Source: Aspidapion aeneum (lineage: Eukaryota; Arthropoda; Insecta; Coleoptera; Brentidae). From it: a stretch of 64,000 nt of DNA. Below the pieces are notes generated by a model. The model was not told the origin of the DNA and ran no database searches. It was given only the letters and a program-made list of their open reading frames with translations. Each line of letters begins with the position of its first letter. Within the stretch, counting starts at the first letter, position 1. Positions 10,674 to 21,352 of this stretch are shown piece after piece. The stretch covers positions 14,176,262 to 14,240,261 of the forward strand of contig OY755042.1 of the NCBI GenBank assembly GCA_963576565.1, written 5' to 3'. The position numbers and the translations under genes were made by a program.

Positions 10674-13185
10674 AATTGTCGTCTGTACATTTGACCAGAC
10701 CTGCCTCATCTATTAATATGTTTGATTGCGCCGAATCCAAATACGGAATTTGCTTTGCCCGTAGACCACTAAAATTTCGAGCAAATTGCGAAAAACTTGA
10801 CCAAAGTAGGTATTGCAATATAACATGATGAAGCTGCAAAAATGGTATATTTTCAAAGCCAAAAAATAAATTATTACATTAAATTAGATAAGACTAACCT
10901 GACATCATTCAAGAAAAATTTCTACATTTTTATAACTCAAGTTAAGACCACCCAATAATACTTACTAGTTTAACACACGAATATATTGGTCCATTTTGGG
11001 TAAACAAAATTTATTCATATTTTCAAAAAATTTTAAATTTTTCAGATATATTTAAAATTTTCAAAATTAAAATTTTTTTGATAATTTGAAAAAATTTTAC
11101 GAATTAGATTTTTCAGTTTTAAAAAATTAAAAATTTTAGATATTTTAAAAATGTATGATTTAACTTAATCAGATAATTCTTTACATTTCAATTTTAAAAA
11201 ACTTTATATATCATTGCATGATTTGTTTGTAAGTCAAAAATTTTAACTATTGCGCGGTGTTACTGTCTGCGCTATTTTCTATGTGTGCTTTTGCGCGTGC
11301 GGTTTTTCTCGGGCACCCTTTTTCCTGTTTACTTTTGCCTGTTTTCTATGCATTTTTTTCCTATGCTTTTATTAATAGCACGCTTTACCATCAACGCCTC
11401 GCCGGTCCTTACCGACAGAACATTTTGTGGGACACAGAAAGAAATTTGAGTACTACCTTGTACTTAAGACTACTTTAGGGGTGCTTTTATCATAAAATAA
11501 TTTAATTAATTAAACAAGGTACATTATTTTCTAATAAAAACTGACATTGACATAATTAGAATATTTTTAAAGAAAGTTACACAAAAATTATATAATTACA
11601 AATGTGTATAAATCAGATTTGACCCATCTCTTTGGTCCAGTTGTCCTGAATGTCAACTGTCATTTGTCAACTTGCAATAAGGTGCTGACTGTGACGTAGC
11701 ACAGCACCCCGACACAAAATAGGATTCAGGAACTTACCACCATCTAATCTAATCGTGTCATTGACTGAACTTATACATTATTATCCGATTAATTACCATC
11801 TCTTTTTAAATTAATGTATTAGTAAGAGCTCCTAATACTCTTAAACAATCATGATATCAATAAAGAAGCAGTGGTCTACTCGTTTTATTTAGTAAACTCA
11901 CACATTGTCACTTACTCTCTCGTTTTAACTCAAAGGAGTGGGACGGGCGCGGCGTACCCAATCTAATACAGTCTTGGGATGAGTTTGCAAATAGAAGTCT
12001 TTCTTCCATCATCACACAGTGGGATCGCGGACCTGATTTTTCGCCAAAAACGGTTAAATTATAAACATACTGAATCTTCTGAACACCTTTACTAAAAAAG
12101 AGTAGTCCAGTAGGCCTTGAAAAAACTATTATTTGATTGACGCAACTTTCAGAAGTGTCATTTTTCCTATCAACGGAACGCGTTAAAGTACCATATTTGC
12201 ATGGCGATTTGATCCAACTTTAAAGTCATTTTGCCACAACATTTTATGTTGTATAGAATTCCCATAAAATAAACCTTGTAGAGGGAGGTAAGTAGATTTT
12301 ATACCTGTACATTTTGATTCTAATTTTGATGTGTAGACAGGTAAGACAATGATTTTTACTTGGGATTTCTGAAATTCTATAAAAATAGATTTCTTATAAA
12401 TGTTGGACAAAAATTTTGTTTCAGTCATCAAACGTTTTCTTAAAATTTATATTTTCTTGAATAGTACATATCTTATACTTTAAAATCTGCTCCAACAAGT
12501 TGCCCATATGAAAGATATTAATTTATCAAAAAGAGATTTCTTCGAGGAAAAGTTTTATATTGGTCAGTCTTAACAAAAGTGCTTGTTTATTATTTTTAAA
12601 ACACTTTAGGCTATATAATGTAAAAATATTCAAAAAATTGAAATTTTCAGTATGGACACGTCATTTCAAAGAGAATTTTATACTAATTTCAAAAATCAAA
12701 TAAAAAGAAGGTCCCTTCATCAAAAATACAAACTGCAAATTCTCAAAAACCAAAAATTACATATAAAGTTAACTTTAACAGGTGGATTGTTTATGAAAAA
12801 AAAAGATAAAAAAAAAACTTTGAAGGTAAACGGTTCTATTTTGAAGCATCTGCAGTTTACCAAACCAGACTTTTAATAAACTAATATAAAAACGTGGGTG
12901 CTCTAAAAAGATTTATTTTGTTGGATATAAAAACAAATTTTTCTAGAAAAATCATTCTTATTTGTTTATGGAGTCGTTAAACTTGCAGGATCTTATTTAC
13001 TACAAAGTCAGGGTGACGTTCGTATTATTTTTTAGTTTTGGATACAGCCAAAGAATAATACTGTATAACTCGTTTTAATATTTTAAATTTTTGGTTTGGT
13101 TTTTAGATTATATTATTATGCAAATTCTTCATCCTTGCCAACGCAGCTTTGTTACACATTACACGCTGAGCTCAATTTAACCTTA
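10674..13185. other. No gene recognised; AT-rich, partly decayed repeat
   Basis: 10795-10930 is the right part of the old repeat that is continuous at 48833-48960. The remainder, including 11040-11240 with many AAAATTTT words and a more GC-balanced stretch 11640-12000, shows no domain or clear element. AATAAA at about 11861 might belong to an unrecognised LTR or transcript end. Confidence 0.4.
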
Positions 13186-13189
13186 AACA

Positions 13190-13660
13190 GTCCTAAGTAC
13201 CAAGTTTGACACAAATCGGTCCGCCGTACTAGTTTTTTTTGTTTGAGTAAAAAAATTTCATAAGTGACGTTAAACACGGTCGATTTCCAAATGCAATACA
13301 TATCGGCTCATAAATGTAAAAGTGAGTCAGAAATCTTAATTATCGGCTTTATACACCCCAAAGTTTCAATTTTGATACATATCAGTTCACAAATAGAAAA
13401 CTCTGTCACAAATAGAAAACTCTGCCTGCCCTTTTGGATGTGCCATGTAATTTTTTTAAAGTTTGCGACTTTAGACACGCCAAAATTCCAAGTTTAATAC
13501 CTATTGGCAAATAGGTTTTTTTTTAAATTAAAGTCAAGAATCATATTTAGTGACTATTAACACTCTAAAGTTCTAAATTTCATATTTATCGGTTTATAAA
13601 TAGAAAACTTGGCCATTTTGGATCCGGCATTTTGATCGATAATTACTTTTTTCTCATTTA
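13190..13660. repeat. Decayed tandem unit related to the 18.1-19.9 kb fold-back
   Basis: Several weak copies of a unit with the order CCAAGTTT..A.AC..AT..GG.TCATAAATG / CCATTTTGGATCCGGCATTTT match the tandem units inside the fold-back at 18156-19852. The segment is non-coding and strongly diverged. Confidence 0.55.
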
Positions 13661-14237
13661 AAAAAAATATTGCTACAAAACGTATTTTTCTAATTTTGGT
13701 CAAAAATTAGGTCCGGGAGTCCATTGTGCAGCGCTATTAGTTGGACAGCAATAAAAAATTAGCTGTGCTTTAAAAAAAGATGCAAATGAGTATGTTCCAA
13801 AATTACAATTTATGTCGGGGCGCAAATTTAAAGACGTCACGAGTTAGCCTTATTGTGATTTTTACTCTTCTTTTAAACCAGCTTTCTGGTAGCGCCTCTG
13901 TAAGTTAAATAAAACTAATATATGGCAGAAGTAATACGCCATCAGTTTTGCAATATGTCGTGCATTCTTTATAAATTGTCATGGGAATTCTTAATAATTT
14001 ACTTAATTTCAAGCAAATAAGATAATAAGCCTGTCGGTGTCTGCGAAGACAAAGGTGGTATTTGATTGGTCATTAGGGTTTCTTTATATTTACGCGTATA
14101 AAATAAAGTGAATTTTATATAACAAATACCTTTATTAGCGTAACAGTTTTATAAGCTTCTCAGTAATGGGCATACTGTTCGCGGCTTAGCAATTTGATTA
14201 TAACAAAAGCAGTCTTAAATTATTTATACCTGAAAAG
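13661..14237. other. No gene recognised
   Basis: AT-rich spacer between the decayed tandem units and the hAT copy. I see no coding or structural signal. Confidence 0.5.
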
Positions 14238-15276
14238 CAGTGGCGGCTGCTACAGGGAGGGCAACGGGCAGTGCCCTCCCAAAACTAGACAACAAACAGT
14301 ATTTTTAATTGATTTATTTCAAAAAAGTTAAATCTTCCCTTACAACATGATTTTCTAGTTCTTTTTAGTATCTGTGGTTAACAACAAGCGATTAATAGGG
14401 TGAACTTTTTTTAGCGTAAACAATTACGAGCCGGCAGCGCCGCGCGGGGCAAGGTTTCAATTTTACCCGTTTTTCAGCGGGGTATGGGTGGATGTTCTCG
14501 AGCGAATACGGGAGGAATTTTTGTTTTAGTTGAAGTCGGTCATCGTCCGTTGGGCTATGTCAGTAGTAAAAAGCATTGCCGGTCGCGTGTCATTGTTTGT
14601 TTTTCTTATCGTTTGTTTTTAAAATGGAGATAAATACCGTCGATTACATAATTAACTGTGCAAATTTAAATACGTTGACATATGAACTTCGATTACAAAC
14701 AAAATCTTTAGGGCCACATAGACCGGACTTAAAATCCTAAAAATTAACCATAATTTTAGTGCATGTAATAAAAAATTATACGATGCTGAAAACGGGTTGT
14801 GCGGTTGTGAAAAACGAAATTCTTTTTTTTGCTTTATTTGTCTTATGATGAACAATCCACGAGGTGATCCTGCGTGGGTGGCAAAAACCACATAGAGTTT
14901 TCTATGCTAGGCAAGAGTGATATTTGGTGCCAATTGAATAGTGCCTATAGGCAAAACATTACCGAATGTAATAAAAATGTGGCAAAAAATAGACATATAC
15001 TTAGTAGGTTAATAGACTGTGTAAAATTCTGTGGGATTTTTGAGGTTGCTCTACGGGGCCATGATGAGTTTAAAACTGGTGCTAATCCAAGCACTTTGCG
15101 CATGTAAAATAAGGGCGAATAGACTTTATCTATAAAAAATAAAATATAAACTACACCAAGTAGCTGCTTGTTTGTAAAATGCTAAAATAAAATTGTTTAG
15201 TTAAGTTTTTTATCTCTTTTCCATGCAATATAAATTTCTGCCCACCCAATTTATAACGTCACCAGCCGCTAACAGG
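14238..15276 (+). mobile_element. hAT transposon copy A, internally deleted
   Basis: It begins CAGTGGCGGCTGC, the terminus shared by three copies in the window, and ends near AGCCGCTAACAGG, a decayed match to AGCCGCCACTG. Flanks CTGAAAAG (14230-14237) and CTGAAAG (15277-15283) are an imperfect 8-bp hAT-type duplication. At about 1.04 kb it holds only the first part of a transposase, so it is a deletion derivative. Confidence 0.88.
14625..15107 (+). pseudogene. hAT transposase N-terminal remnant (TTF zinc finger)
   Basis: The translated fragment reads RPDLKILKINHNF then LCGCEKRNSFFCFICL, a TTF-type zinc finger with two cysteine pairs, as in ZMYM1-like hAT transposases. After a frame change it continues IEFSMLGKSDIWCQLNSAYR and KNRHILSRLIDCVKFCGIFE up to ALRGHDE, the start of the DUF4371-like part. 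The RNase-H-like catalytic core and dimerisation domain are absent. The same region appears in the copies at 38226-39088 and, reversed, at 33739-35560. Confidence 0.85.
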
Positions 15277-15284
15277 CTGAAAGA

Positions 15285-15450
15285 AGTTTGATCAAAATTG
15301 ATTAATGCTCGTAACAGTTTTTCAAAAGCTAAAAAATTGAAAAATGCTAACTTTTCAACGGAGCATCGCATCAATATCCGGTTTTCGAAATATCACACCT
15401 TAATAACCAAAAACTTTGTAGGAGCTTTGGTTTCTGAGATATTATATAAG
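15285..15450 (-). repeat. Fragment of dispersed CA-rich repeat family
   Basis: Words ACGGAGCATCGCATCAATAT, GGTTTTCG.AATA and CTTTGTAGGAGCTT..GTTTC.GAGATAT match the better copy at 50455-50945. It is truncated and non-coding. Confidence 0.65.
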
Positions 15451-15508
15451 TATTAAAGGGCGATATTTAAAATTTTTATAAATATATCGTAGAAAAAACT
15501 TATTATCC

Positions 15509-15885
15509 ATGGCTACTAAAATTTTAAATAAACTGTTTGTTTTCGGCAACAGCAGTGGCGCATCCAGGGGAGGGCGAGATGGAGATATCTCCAAAAATTC
15601 CAGGACACCTTTACAAGAAAACGCAAAATCCTTATTTTCCAAATACGAAATGGAAAATGAACCAAGCAACGTGGACATACCAAACATATGGAAACCAGGC
15701 GTCTTAGTATTAAAAAAGGGGGCGGACCGTCACACCTGCACCTGACTGCATACCAAGTAGCATAAGTAGTAGCCTATAGACTAAATTGTTCAGTTTACAC
15801 TGGAAAACGGCTAGAGATACTTACTAACCGAAACATCGTGTTTAAAATAAATAAAGACAATTAAAGTTCGAAATTTTGTTTCTAT
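15509..15885 (+). mobile_element. Penelope-like element 3' remnant
   Basis: The open frame ends in PSNVDIPNIWKPGVLVLKKG. It is followed by a stretch with AGATACTTACTAACCGAAAC and a short A-rich end. The same 3' block is found at 37200-37390 (whose upstream part encodes a GIY-YIG-type C-terminal region) and reversed at 52140-52250. Together they indicate a 5'-truncated Penelope-like retroelement. The assignment rests on the linked copy at 37061. Confidence 0.6.
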
Positions 15886-15910
15886 TTAAATAGTTATTTA
15901 CCTAACAAGT

Positions 15911-16004
15911 GCGGAAAGTGACCCTTTTCCGCACGAACGGCAGTTACACGAACGACGCGAAGCGGAGTTCGGAAAGGCCGTTAAGGGCGGAAAAGACACT
16001 TTCC
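15911..16004. repeat. GTGCGGAAAGTG inverted-repeat cluster
   Basis: GTGCGGAAA (15911-15919) pairs with TTTCCGCAC downstream, and GCGGAAAGTG pairs with CACTTTCCGC (about 15998-16006). The stretch is GC-rich compared with its flanks and lies directly outside the 5' palindrome of the Crypton. It may be part of the element's regulatory end or an independent small repeat. Confidence 0.6.
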
Positions 16005-16028
16005 GCGTAAAAAAAAAATTTTTTACGC
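16005..16028. other. 5' palindromic site of the Crypton, possible recombination core
   Basis: Ten-base perfect arms GCGTAAAAAA and TTTTTTACGC around AAAA. It shares GCGTAAAA and TTTTTTACGCACGCT with the 3' site in the same orientation. Tyrosine recombinases typically bind inverted arms around a short crossover spacer, so this is a candidate site by analogy. Confidence 0.6.
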
Positions 16029-16155
16029 ACGCTACCTTTTTTAAAAATTTTGTAAAATAATTCCAAGTTGATATTCAGGCACTCTATTATTTTGGTGTCA
16101 TTTTGACATTAATTAGTGACAAGCTATTTTTTCGGATTGTGTTATTGTTGTTACT

Positions 16156-17427
16156 ATGGGATTAAAAATACAAACATTGCAGCAAGTGTCATTTCAGCGT
16201 TATTTTCGGTTTATCTACAAAGTTTTCTTTAAAATGGATTTCGACGACAGCGATATTGAACTTCCAGACAGTATTTTGAATGACGCAGCATCGGCGAGAG
16301 AGGAATTAGTTCCAGAAAAGTCCCGTCCGAGATACGAAAAAGAGTACCACGCTTTTGAAGATTGGTTAAAAGCAAAGAACATTTCATCGCTAAAAGAAGA
16401 GGTATTTTTGGCCTATTTTTCTTATTTGTCAAAGAGTTTCGTGCCTAGCACGTTATGGTCAAAATTTTCAATGCTTAAAATGTGTATAAGACTACGAAAA
16501 AATATAGATATTGGGCGATATTATAACTTAATATCATTTATTAAATGAAAAAATGTCGGTTTTAAACCAAAAAAGTCTCAAGTACTGCAAAAAAATGAGA
16601 CCGATAAATTTTTGAAAGACGCTCCCGATGAGATTTATTTAATGAACAAGGTGGCCACAATATTTGGCATTGCAGGAGCCTGCCGAAGAGCGGAGTTAGC
16701 GAATTTACAAGTATCCGACATCAAAGAGAAAGGCGACATCCTGGTGGTAACAATTTCAAACACTAAGAACCATACTTCAAGGAGTTTTGTGGTCTGCGAT
16801 CCCAACAAAGACGATATAAGCTATATCAACATCTACAAAAAATACAAAAATTTGCGACCACCTGACACACCGCACCAACGGTTCTTTGTTTCCTACCATA
16901 CCGGTAAATGCTCGAAGCAAGTGGTTGGTATAAACACATTTGGCAAGATCCCCGGTAACATCGCCGGGTTTCTTAAGCTGTCAAATCCGGAAACTTATAC
17001 GGGCCATTGTTTCCAACGATCTTCTGCCACAATGTTGGTCAATGTCGGAGCAAATATAACCAATTTGAAGCGACATGGTGGGTGGAAGAGTGCGTCAGTA
17101 GCCGAATCCTATGTGGAAGAATCCGAGGAAAACAAGAAAAAAATTGCAACGCAAATTTTGCAGAAAAAAAGTGACACAAATCAGGAGACAGGAGAACGCC
17201 AACCATTCACCTCAGTACTACCCTCCACCTCAGAACTACCATCCACCATAGCACTTCGATCCACATCAGTGCAAAGAAGCACGAATGCAGAAGCAACGAC
17301 AGTGTTTTCATCAATGACGACGACTAATACATTGATACAATCTGAAAACCTAACAAAAGTGGCGGCGTCAGCATTAACATTACAAAATGCGACGCATTGC
17401 ACGTTTAATTTTCACATTATGCGTTAA
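16156..17427 (+). pseudogene. Crypton tyrosine recombinase, one in-frame stop
   Basis: The enzyme would cut and rejoin DNA through a tyrosine nucleophile. One frame of 424 codons runs from ATG 16156 (or ATG 16234, MDFDDSDIELP) to the stop at 17425-17427, interrupted only by TGA at 16546-16548. Residues about 55-130 (RPRYEKEYHAFEDWLKAKN onward) look like the helical core-binding domain. The catalytic domain follows: R177 in GACRRAEL, K204 in NTKNHTSR, H284 in TGHCFQR, W310 in HGGWKS and nucleophile Y319 in VAESYVEE. Position 287, normally the second catalytic arginine (HxxR), is glutamine. The tail has a short Ser/Thr/Pro repeat (LPSTSE-like) and ends HCTFNFHIMR. TGA for CGA and CAA for CGA are both CpG-type transitions. 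It is otherwise remarkably intact beside its neighbours, but as written it should be inactive. Confidence 0.88.
17208..17290 (+). repeat. In-frame Ser/Thr/Pro minisatellite in recombinase tail
   Basis: Four degenerate units encode SVLPSTSELPSTIALRSTSV with a period of about 18-21 bp (CTACCCTCCACCTCAG-like). Such a low-complexity linker follows the catalytic domain and is unlikely to be structured. Confidence 0.7.
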
Positions 17428-17506
17428 ACTTTTTTAATTTTTCGAGTAGTTTTTAGTTTTTTTCACTGTTTCCGTTACAAATAAAAATATAAAACAAAAA
17501 AAGTCT

Positions 17507-17577
17507 AAATTTACTTTAATATGCAAAGCGTGCGTAAAAGTATTTTTTACGCACGCTTTGCATATTAAAGTAAATTT
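17507..17577. other. Perfect 33-bp-arm palindrome at the 3' end of the Crypton
   Basis: Left arm 17507-17539 and right arm 17545-17577 are exact reverse complements over 33 bases, with the 5-base loop GTATT. The inner part repeats the 5' site's GCGTAAAA and TTTTTTACGCACGCT. It can act as a hairpin, terminator-like structure or recombinase site. Confidence 0.95.
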
Positions 17578-18155
17578 TTATTTTATTTCGAAGAAAATAC
17601 ATAAGAAAATAGAAGAAATATAAAAATATTTGATTAAATATTTTTAAACAGGAAAATCCAGGTGCGTACTTTTATATAAAAAAACAATGAAATTCTTACT
17701 TAGAACTAAAAAATACTTTTTTCAACGTCAAAAAGGTTCAAAAAATTAAAACGCAACCATCATATTAAAATTTTATGTCTACTGTTAACTTCAAATGCGA
17801 AATGGTAAGTGGGTATGTCATACCCGGGTGTACCATCCTTGTTAGGAAAAATAGGTGTACCAACGCCGAGTTAATCTTATCTTTATTTATCTCTAATCTT
17901 TTTCTCCATACATCTAAAATTAAATTTGGATCCTTGTCCTTCAAAACTACATAAGGACCTTTAAAAATAGGTTATAATTTATTTTGTGGTCCACTGTTAT
18001 GCTCCAAAACTTTATCATTGTAGTAACGTGAACAGCGTTGTTCATTGAGTTTTTGTTTTTATTTTTATAGGTATTTTGTGTTTATACGACCAAATTATTC
18101 CTGCGTCCGTCGCTAACTACGGTTTGCAATCGATATATTAGTTCTGGGTAGGAGA
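17578..18155. other. No gene recognised
   Basis: AT-rich flank between the Crypton and the large fold-back element, with no domain and no clear repeat boundary. Confidence 0.5.
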
Positions 18156-19852
18156 CAATTCGCCGCGGCCGATCCGACGCGGGGACAATTCGCCGCCGGC
18201 CAATTTGCCGCGGGGAAAATTTGCTACAAGATTTTTTGTTTTATGATATTATCATTGGCAATTGTTTAAACATTTTTATTTAGCTTGACTTCATATAATA
18301 TATTTGTTTATTTGCTTGGTTATAACTTTTTTCAACTAGGTATTTGGTGGTTAGTATACAACTCAACTTTTTTTTATTAAAAATTTAAATAAAATTATGA
18401 TTTTTAACTTAAACTTAAAAAAAAATCAAAATGCCGGTCCCAAAATGGCGGATTTTCCCATTTATAAACCGATTTGCATTAAACTCGGAACTTTGAGATC
18501 TTTCAGGTCGCTGATTATTATTTTCAACTTAAATTTTAAAAAAAATTAGAATGGCGGATCCAAAATGTCGGACTTTTCCATTTATGAACCAATATGCACC
18601 AAATTTGGAAATTTGGGGTGTTTCAGGTTGCTGATTATGATTTCTAACTTAAACTTTAAAAAAATCAAAATGGCGGTTCCAAAATGGCGCAGTTTCTTAT
18701 TTAAAAATCGATTTGCCTCAAACTTGAAACATCGCGGCGCTTAAGGCAACTCAATACAATTTTTGACTTAAATTTAATAACATGAAAATAGCGGATTCAA
18801 AATGGCGGATTTTCCCATTTATGTACCAATATGCATCAAATTCGGAACTTTGAGATCTTTCAGGTCGCTGATTATTATTTTTAACCTAAATTTATAAAAA
18901 TCAAAATGGCAAATCCAAAATGGTGGCCTTTTCCATTTATGAACCAATATGCATTAAATTCGAAATTTAGGAGTGTTTGAGGCAAATCTGTTTATAAATA
19001 AGAAAGTGCGCCATTTTGGAACCGTCTTTTTGCCAATTTTGATTTTTTAAAAGTATAAGTTCGAAACAATAATAAACGACCTGAAAGATCTTAAAGTTCC
19101 AAGTTTGATGCAAATCTGTTTATAAATGGGAAAATCCGCCATTTTGGAACAGCCGCTTTGATTTTTATAAATTTAGGGTAAAAATAATAAATCAGCGACC
19201 TAAAACACCCTAAAGCTCCAATTTTGATGCATATTGGTTCATAAATGGAAAAGTCCGCCATTTTGGATCCGCCATTTTAATTTTTATAAATTTAGGGTAA
19301 AAATAATAATCAGCAACCTGAACGATCTCAAAGTTCCGAGTTTAATGCAAATCAGTTCATAAATGGGAAAATCCGCCATTTTGGAACCGCCATTTTAATT
19401 TTTATAAATTTAGCGACCTGAAACACCCTAAAGTTTCGATGTTGATGCATATTGATTCATAAATGGGACAGTCCGCCAATTTGGATACGCCATTTTGATT
19501 TTTATAAATTTAAGTTAAAAATAAAAATCAGCGACCTGAAAAATCTCAAAGTTCCGAGTTTAATGCAAATCGGTTCATAAATGGAAAAATCTGCCATTTG
19601 GGATCCACCATCTTATTTAATTATTTTTTTAATAAAAAAAAATGTTGAATTTTATACTAGCCACCAAATACCTAGTTGAAAAATTTGAAAAAAATTATAA
19701 CCAAACTAATAAACAAATATATGAAGTCAAGCTAAATAAAAATGTTTAAACAATTGCCAATATCATAAAACAAAAAATCTCGCGGCGAATTTTCCCCGTG
19801 GCGAATCGGCCGGCGGCGAATTGTCCCGCGTCAAATCGGCCGTGGCGAATTG
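18156..19852. mobile_element. Giant fold-back element built of tandem units
   Basis: The outer arms pair over about 230 bp: CAATTCGCC..GGCCGAT (18156 onward) with its complement ending at 19852, then TGTTTAAACA..TTTATTTAGCTTGACTTCAT and TCAACTAGGTATTTGGTGG with their complements. Inside, about five units of roughly 120 bp (AAAATGGCGGATCC, CATTTATGAACC, TTTCAGGTCGCTGATTAT) run one way until about 19000. Similar units then run the opposite way, so the whole 1.7 kb can fold into one hairpin. There is no coding sequence. The GC-rich ends contrast with an AT-rich interior. Confidence 0.88.
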
Positions 19853-20279
19853 GCTGAAAATTTTAAATTGATAATTTGAAAGGTCGAAGAGTATTGTTTA
19901 CTTCATAAACTTTGTACGCAAAGTCTAATATCTTTGCAAATATGTCATCTGCATATTGTCCCGAAAAGTCGTTAAATTCCAAGAATGCAATCATTTAATG
20001 CACTCCCAAAAATATACAAACATAAAAGTAGTTGGTTGCATGGCAGACTGCAATTTCTAAATATAGCACGGACACGAGTCCTATAAGTTTTCTTGTAAAA
20101 TACGAATGCAAATGTGTAGCATGCGACAGTAGTCAAACGCGACATTTGTTAGTCCTTTCGGAAAATGAATTATGATCACTTAAGTATAAAGCTAATGTTT
20201 TGACTTTTTGCGTCGCGTTTTATCGTTTAAATGTTTTTTCAACAACTAAACCTACTAAGTTTTCTAGACATTTCATGAC
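19853..20279. other. Spacer between two fold-back elements
   Basis: No coding or structural signal is recognised. It ends with TTTCATGAC, the left target duplication of the next element. Confidence 0.5.
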
Positions 20280-21327
20280 GACTCCGGAAAATATGGAATG
20301 GAAATAGCGATGTACAAAATAGCGTGTATTAAAATAGCGGTATCGAAATAGCGACAATCAAAATAGCAATGTTATGAATGAATGAGCTACTATCAAAATA
20401 GTGATGTAAAAAAAATAGCCATGTAACAAAATAGTGACTATCAAAATAGCGGTGTAACAAAATAGCGACTCATAGCGAGCATATTAAAAAAAAGCTTCCC
20501 TAACTTTTTTCCGGGATCCTAGAGGGTCCGAACTAAACGGAATTCAGATTCTCACCCTCTGTTAGTCCACGGTTAGAAAAACGTTAAATGCAATGGACTG
20601 TATAAATTTTTAATTATTGATAGCGCGAACAAACATAAATATTGATATGAAATTACGAAATAATCAAAACGTCCATAGGAAAAATATTGGTGGCACACAA
20701 CGGTAATCAGACAAATGCACTCACCACTTTTGCAGCCAAATTCTCCACTTCCAAGGGGCCCCTGATTGAATCTAATGATGTCACCACGTAGCTGAAGGGC
20801 TGAAGTTTCTAGTTCTATACTTCAGTACACAAAAATCGAGCACTTTCAGGTGTAGATATTTGAAATAGTTGGAGAACGAAATTAACACGCCATTTTCTCT
20901 GGCGATTGACAAGGATCTCCCTTGTTGTTGGTGCGCATGTCCAAATACGCGGAATGCGCTTTGTCCTTCATACAGTTGTGTGTTTTTAAAAATATATATA
21001 AACAACCGCGAAATTTAGCGGGAGCTAACAACCCTCTATGATCCCGAGAAAGAAGTCAGGGAAGTTTTGATTTTAAAGAAATATGCTGGTTCGGTTCGGC
21101 TCAGTTTGGATTTACATCCTCTAGGGTCATGGATAAAAAATCATACGCTATTTCCTATTTTGATACATCGCTATTTTGATTGTCGGTATTTTGATACATC
21201 GCCATTTTTGTTATTATTTTGATAGTCGCTATTTTGATACATCGCTATTTTGATAGTTGCTCTTCCATTACTCTTACAGCCATTTCGTACATCGCAACTT
21301 TGTACATCGCTATTTCAATCCGGAGCC
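20280..21327. mobile_element. Fold-back-like transposon with AATAGCG arrays and 9-bp duplication
   Basis: Termini GACTCCGG and CCGGAGCC are inverted with one mismatch, and TTTCATGAC flanks both sides (20271-20279 and 21328-21336). Just inside each end lie arrays of AAAATAGCGA-type units (20309-20470, and in complement 21140-21315). Next come paired blocks around CCGGGATCCTAGAGGGT (about 20510) and its complement GATCCCGAGAAAGAAGTCAGG (about 21042). The 9-bp duplication and inverted tandem subterminal repeats resemble Foldback/MULE-type elements. No transposase is seen. Relatives are at 31137-31490 and 34044-34770. Confidence 0.82.
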
Positions 21328-21352
21328 TTTCATGACATGTATAGTTCAAATA

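Larger units (their letters stand above)
16005..17577 (+). mobile_element. Crypton-type tyrosine-recombinase element
   Basis: A single tyrosine-recombinase gene lies between two related palindromic sites. The 5' site is GCGTAAAAAA-aaaa-TTTTTTACGC (16005-16028) followed by ACGCT. The 3' site is GCGTAAAA-gtatt-TTTTACGC inside a longer perfect palindrome (17507-17577), also followed by ACGCT. TTTTTTACGCACGCT thus occurs as a 15-bp direct repeat at 16019-16033 and 17543-17557. There is no RT, no DDE transposase, and no classical terminal inverted repeat running the length of the ends. This architecture, one YR gene between short directly repeated sites, is that of Cryptons. The exact outer limits are inferred. 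Confidence 0.82.

Noticed and set aside
11641..11903. Possible solo LTR (TGTC...ACA with AATAAA)
   Set aside because: No second copy, duplication or primer site; the end dinucleotides could be chance.
12652..12876. 74-codon frame beginning MDTSFQREF
   Set aside because: Lys/Ile/Leu-rich composition typical of AT-rich non-coding sequence; no family features.
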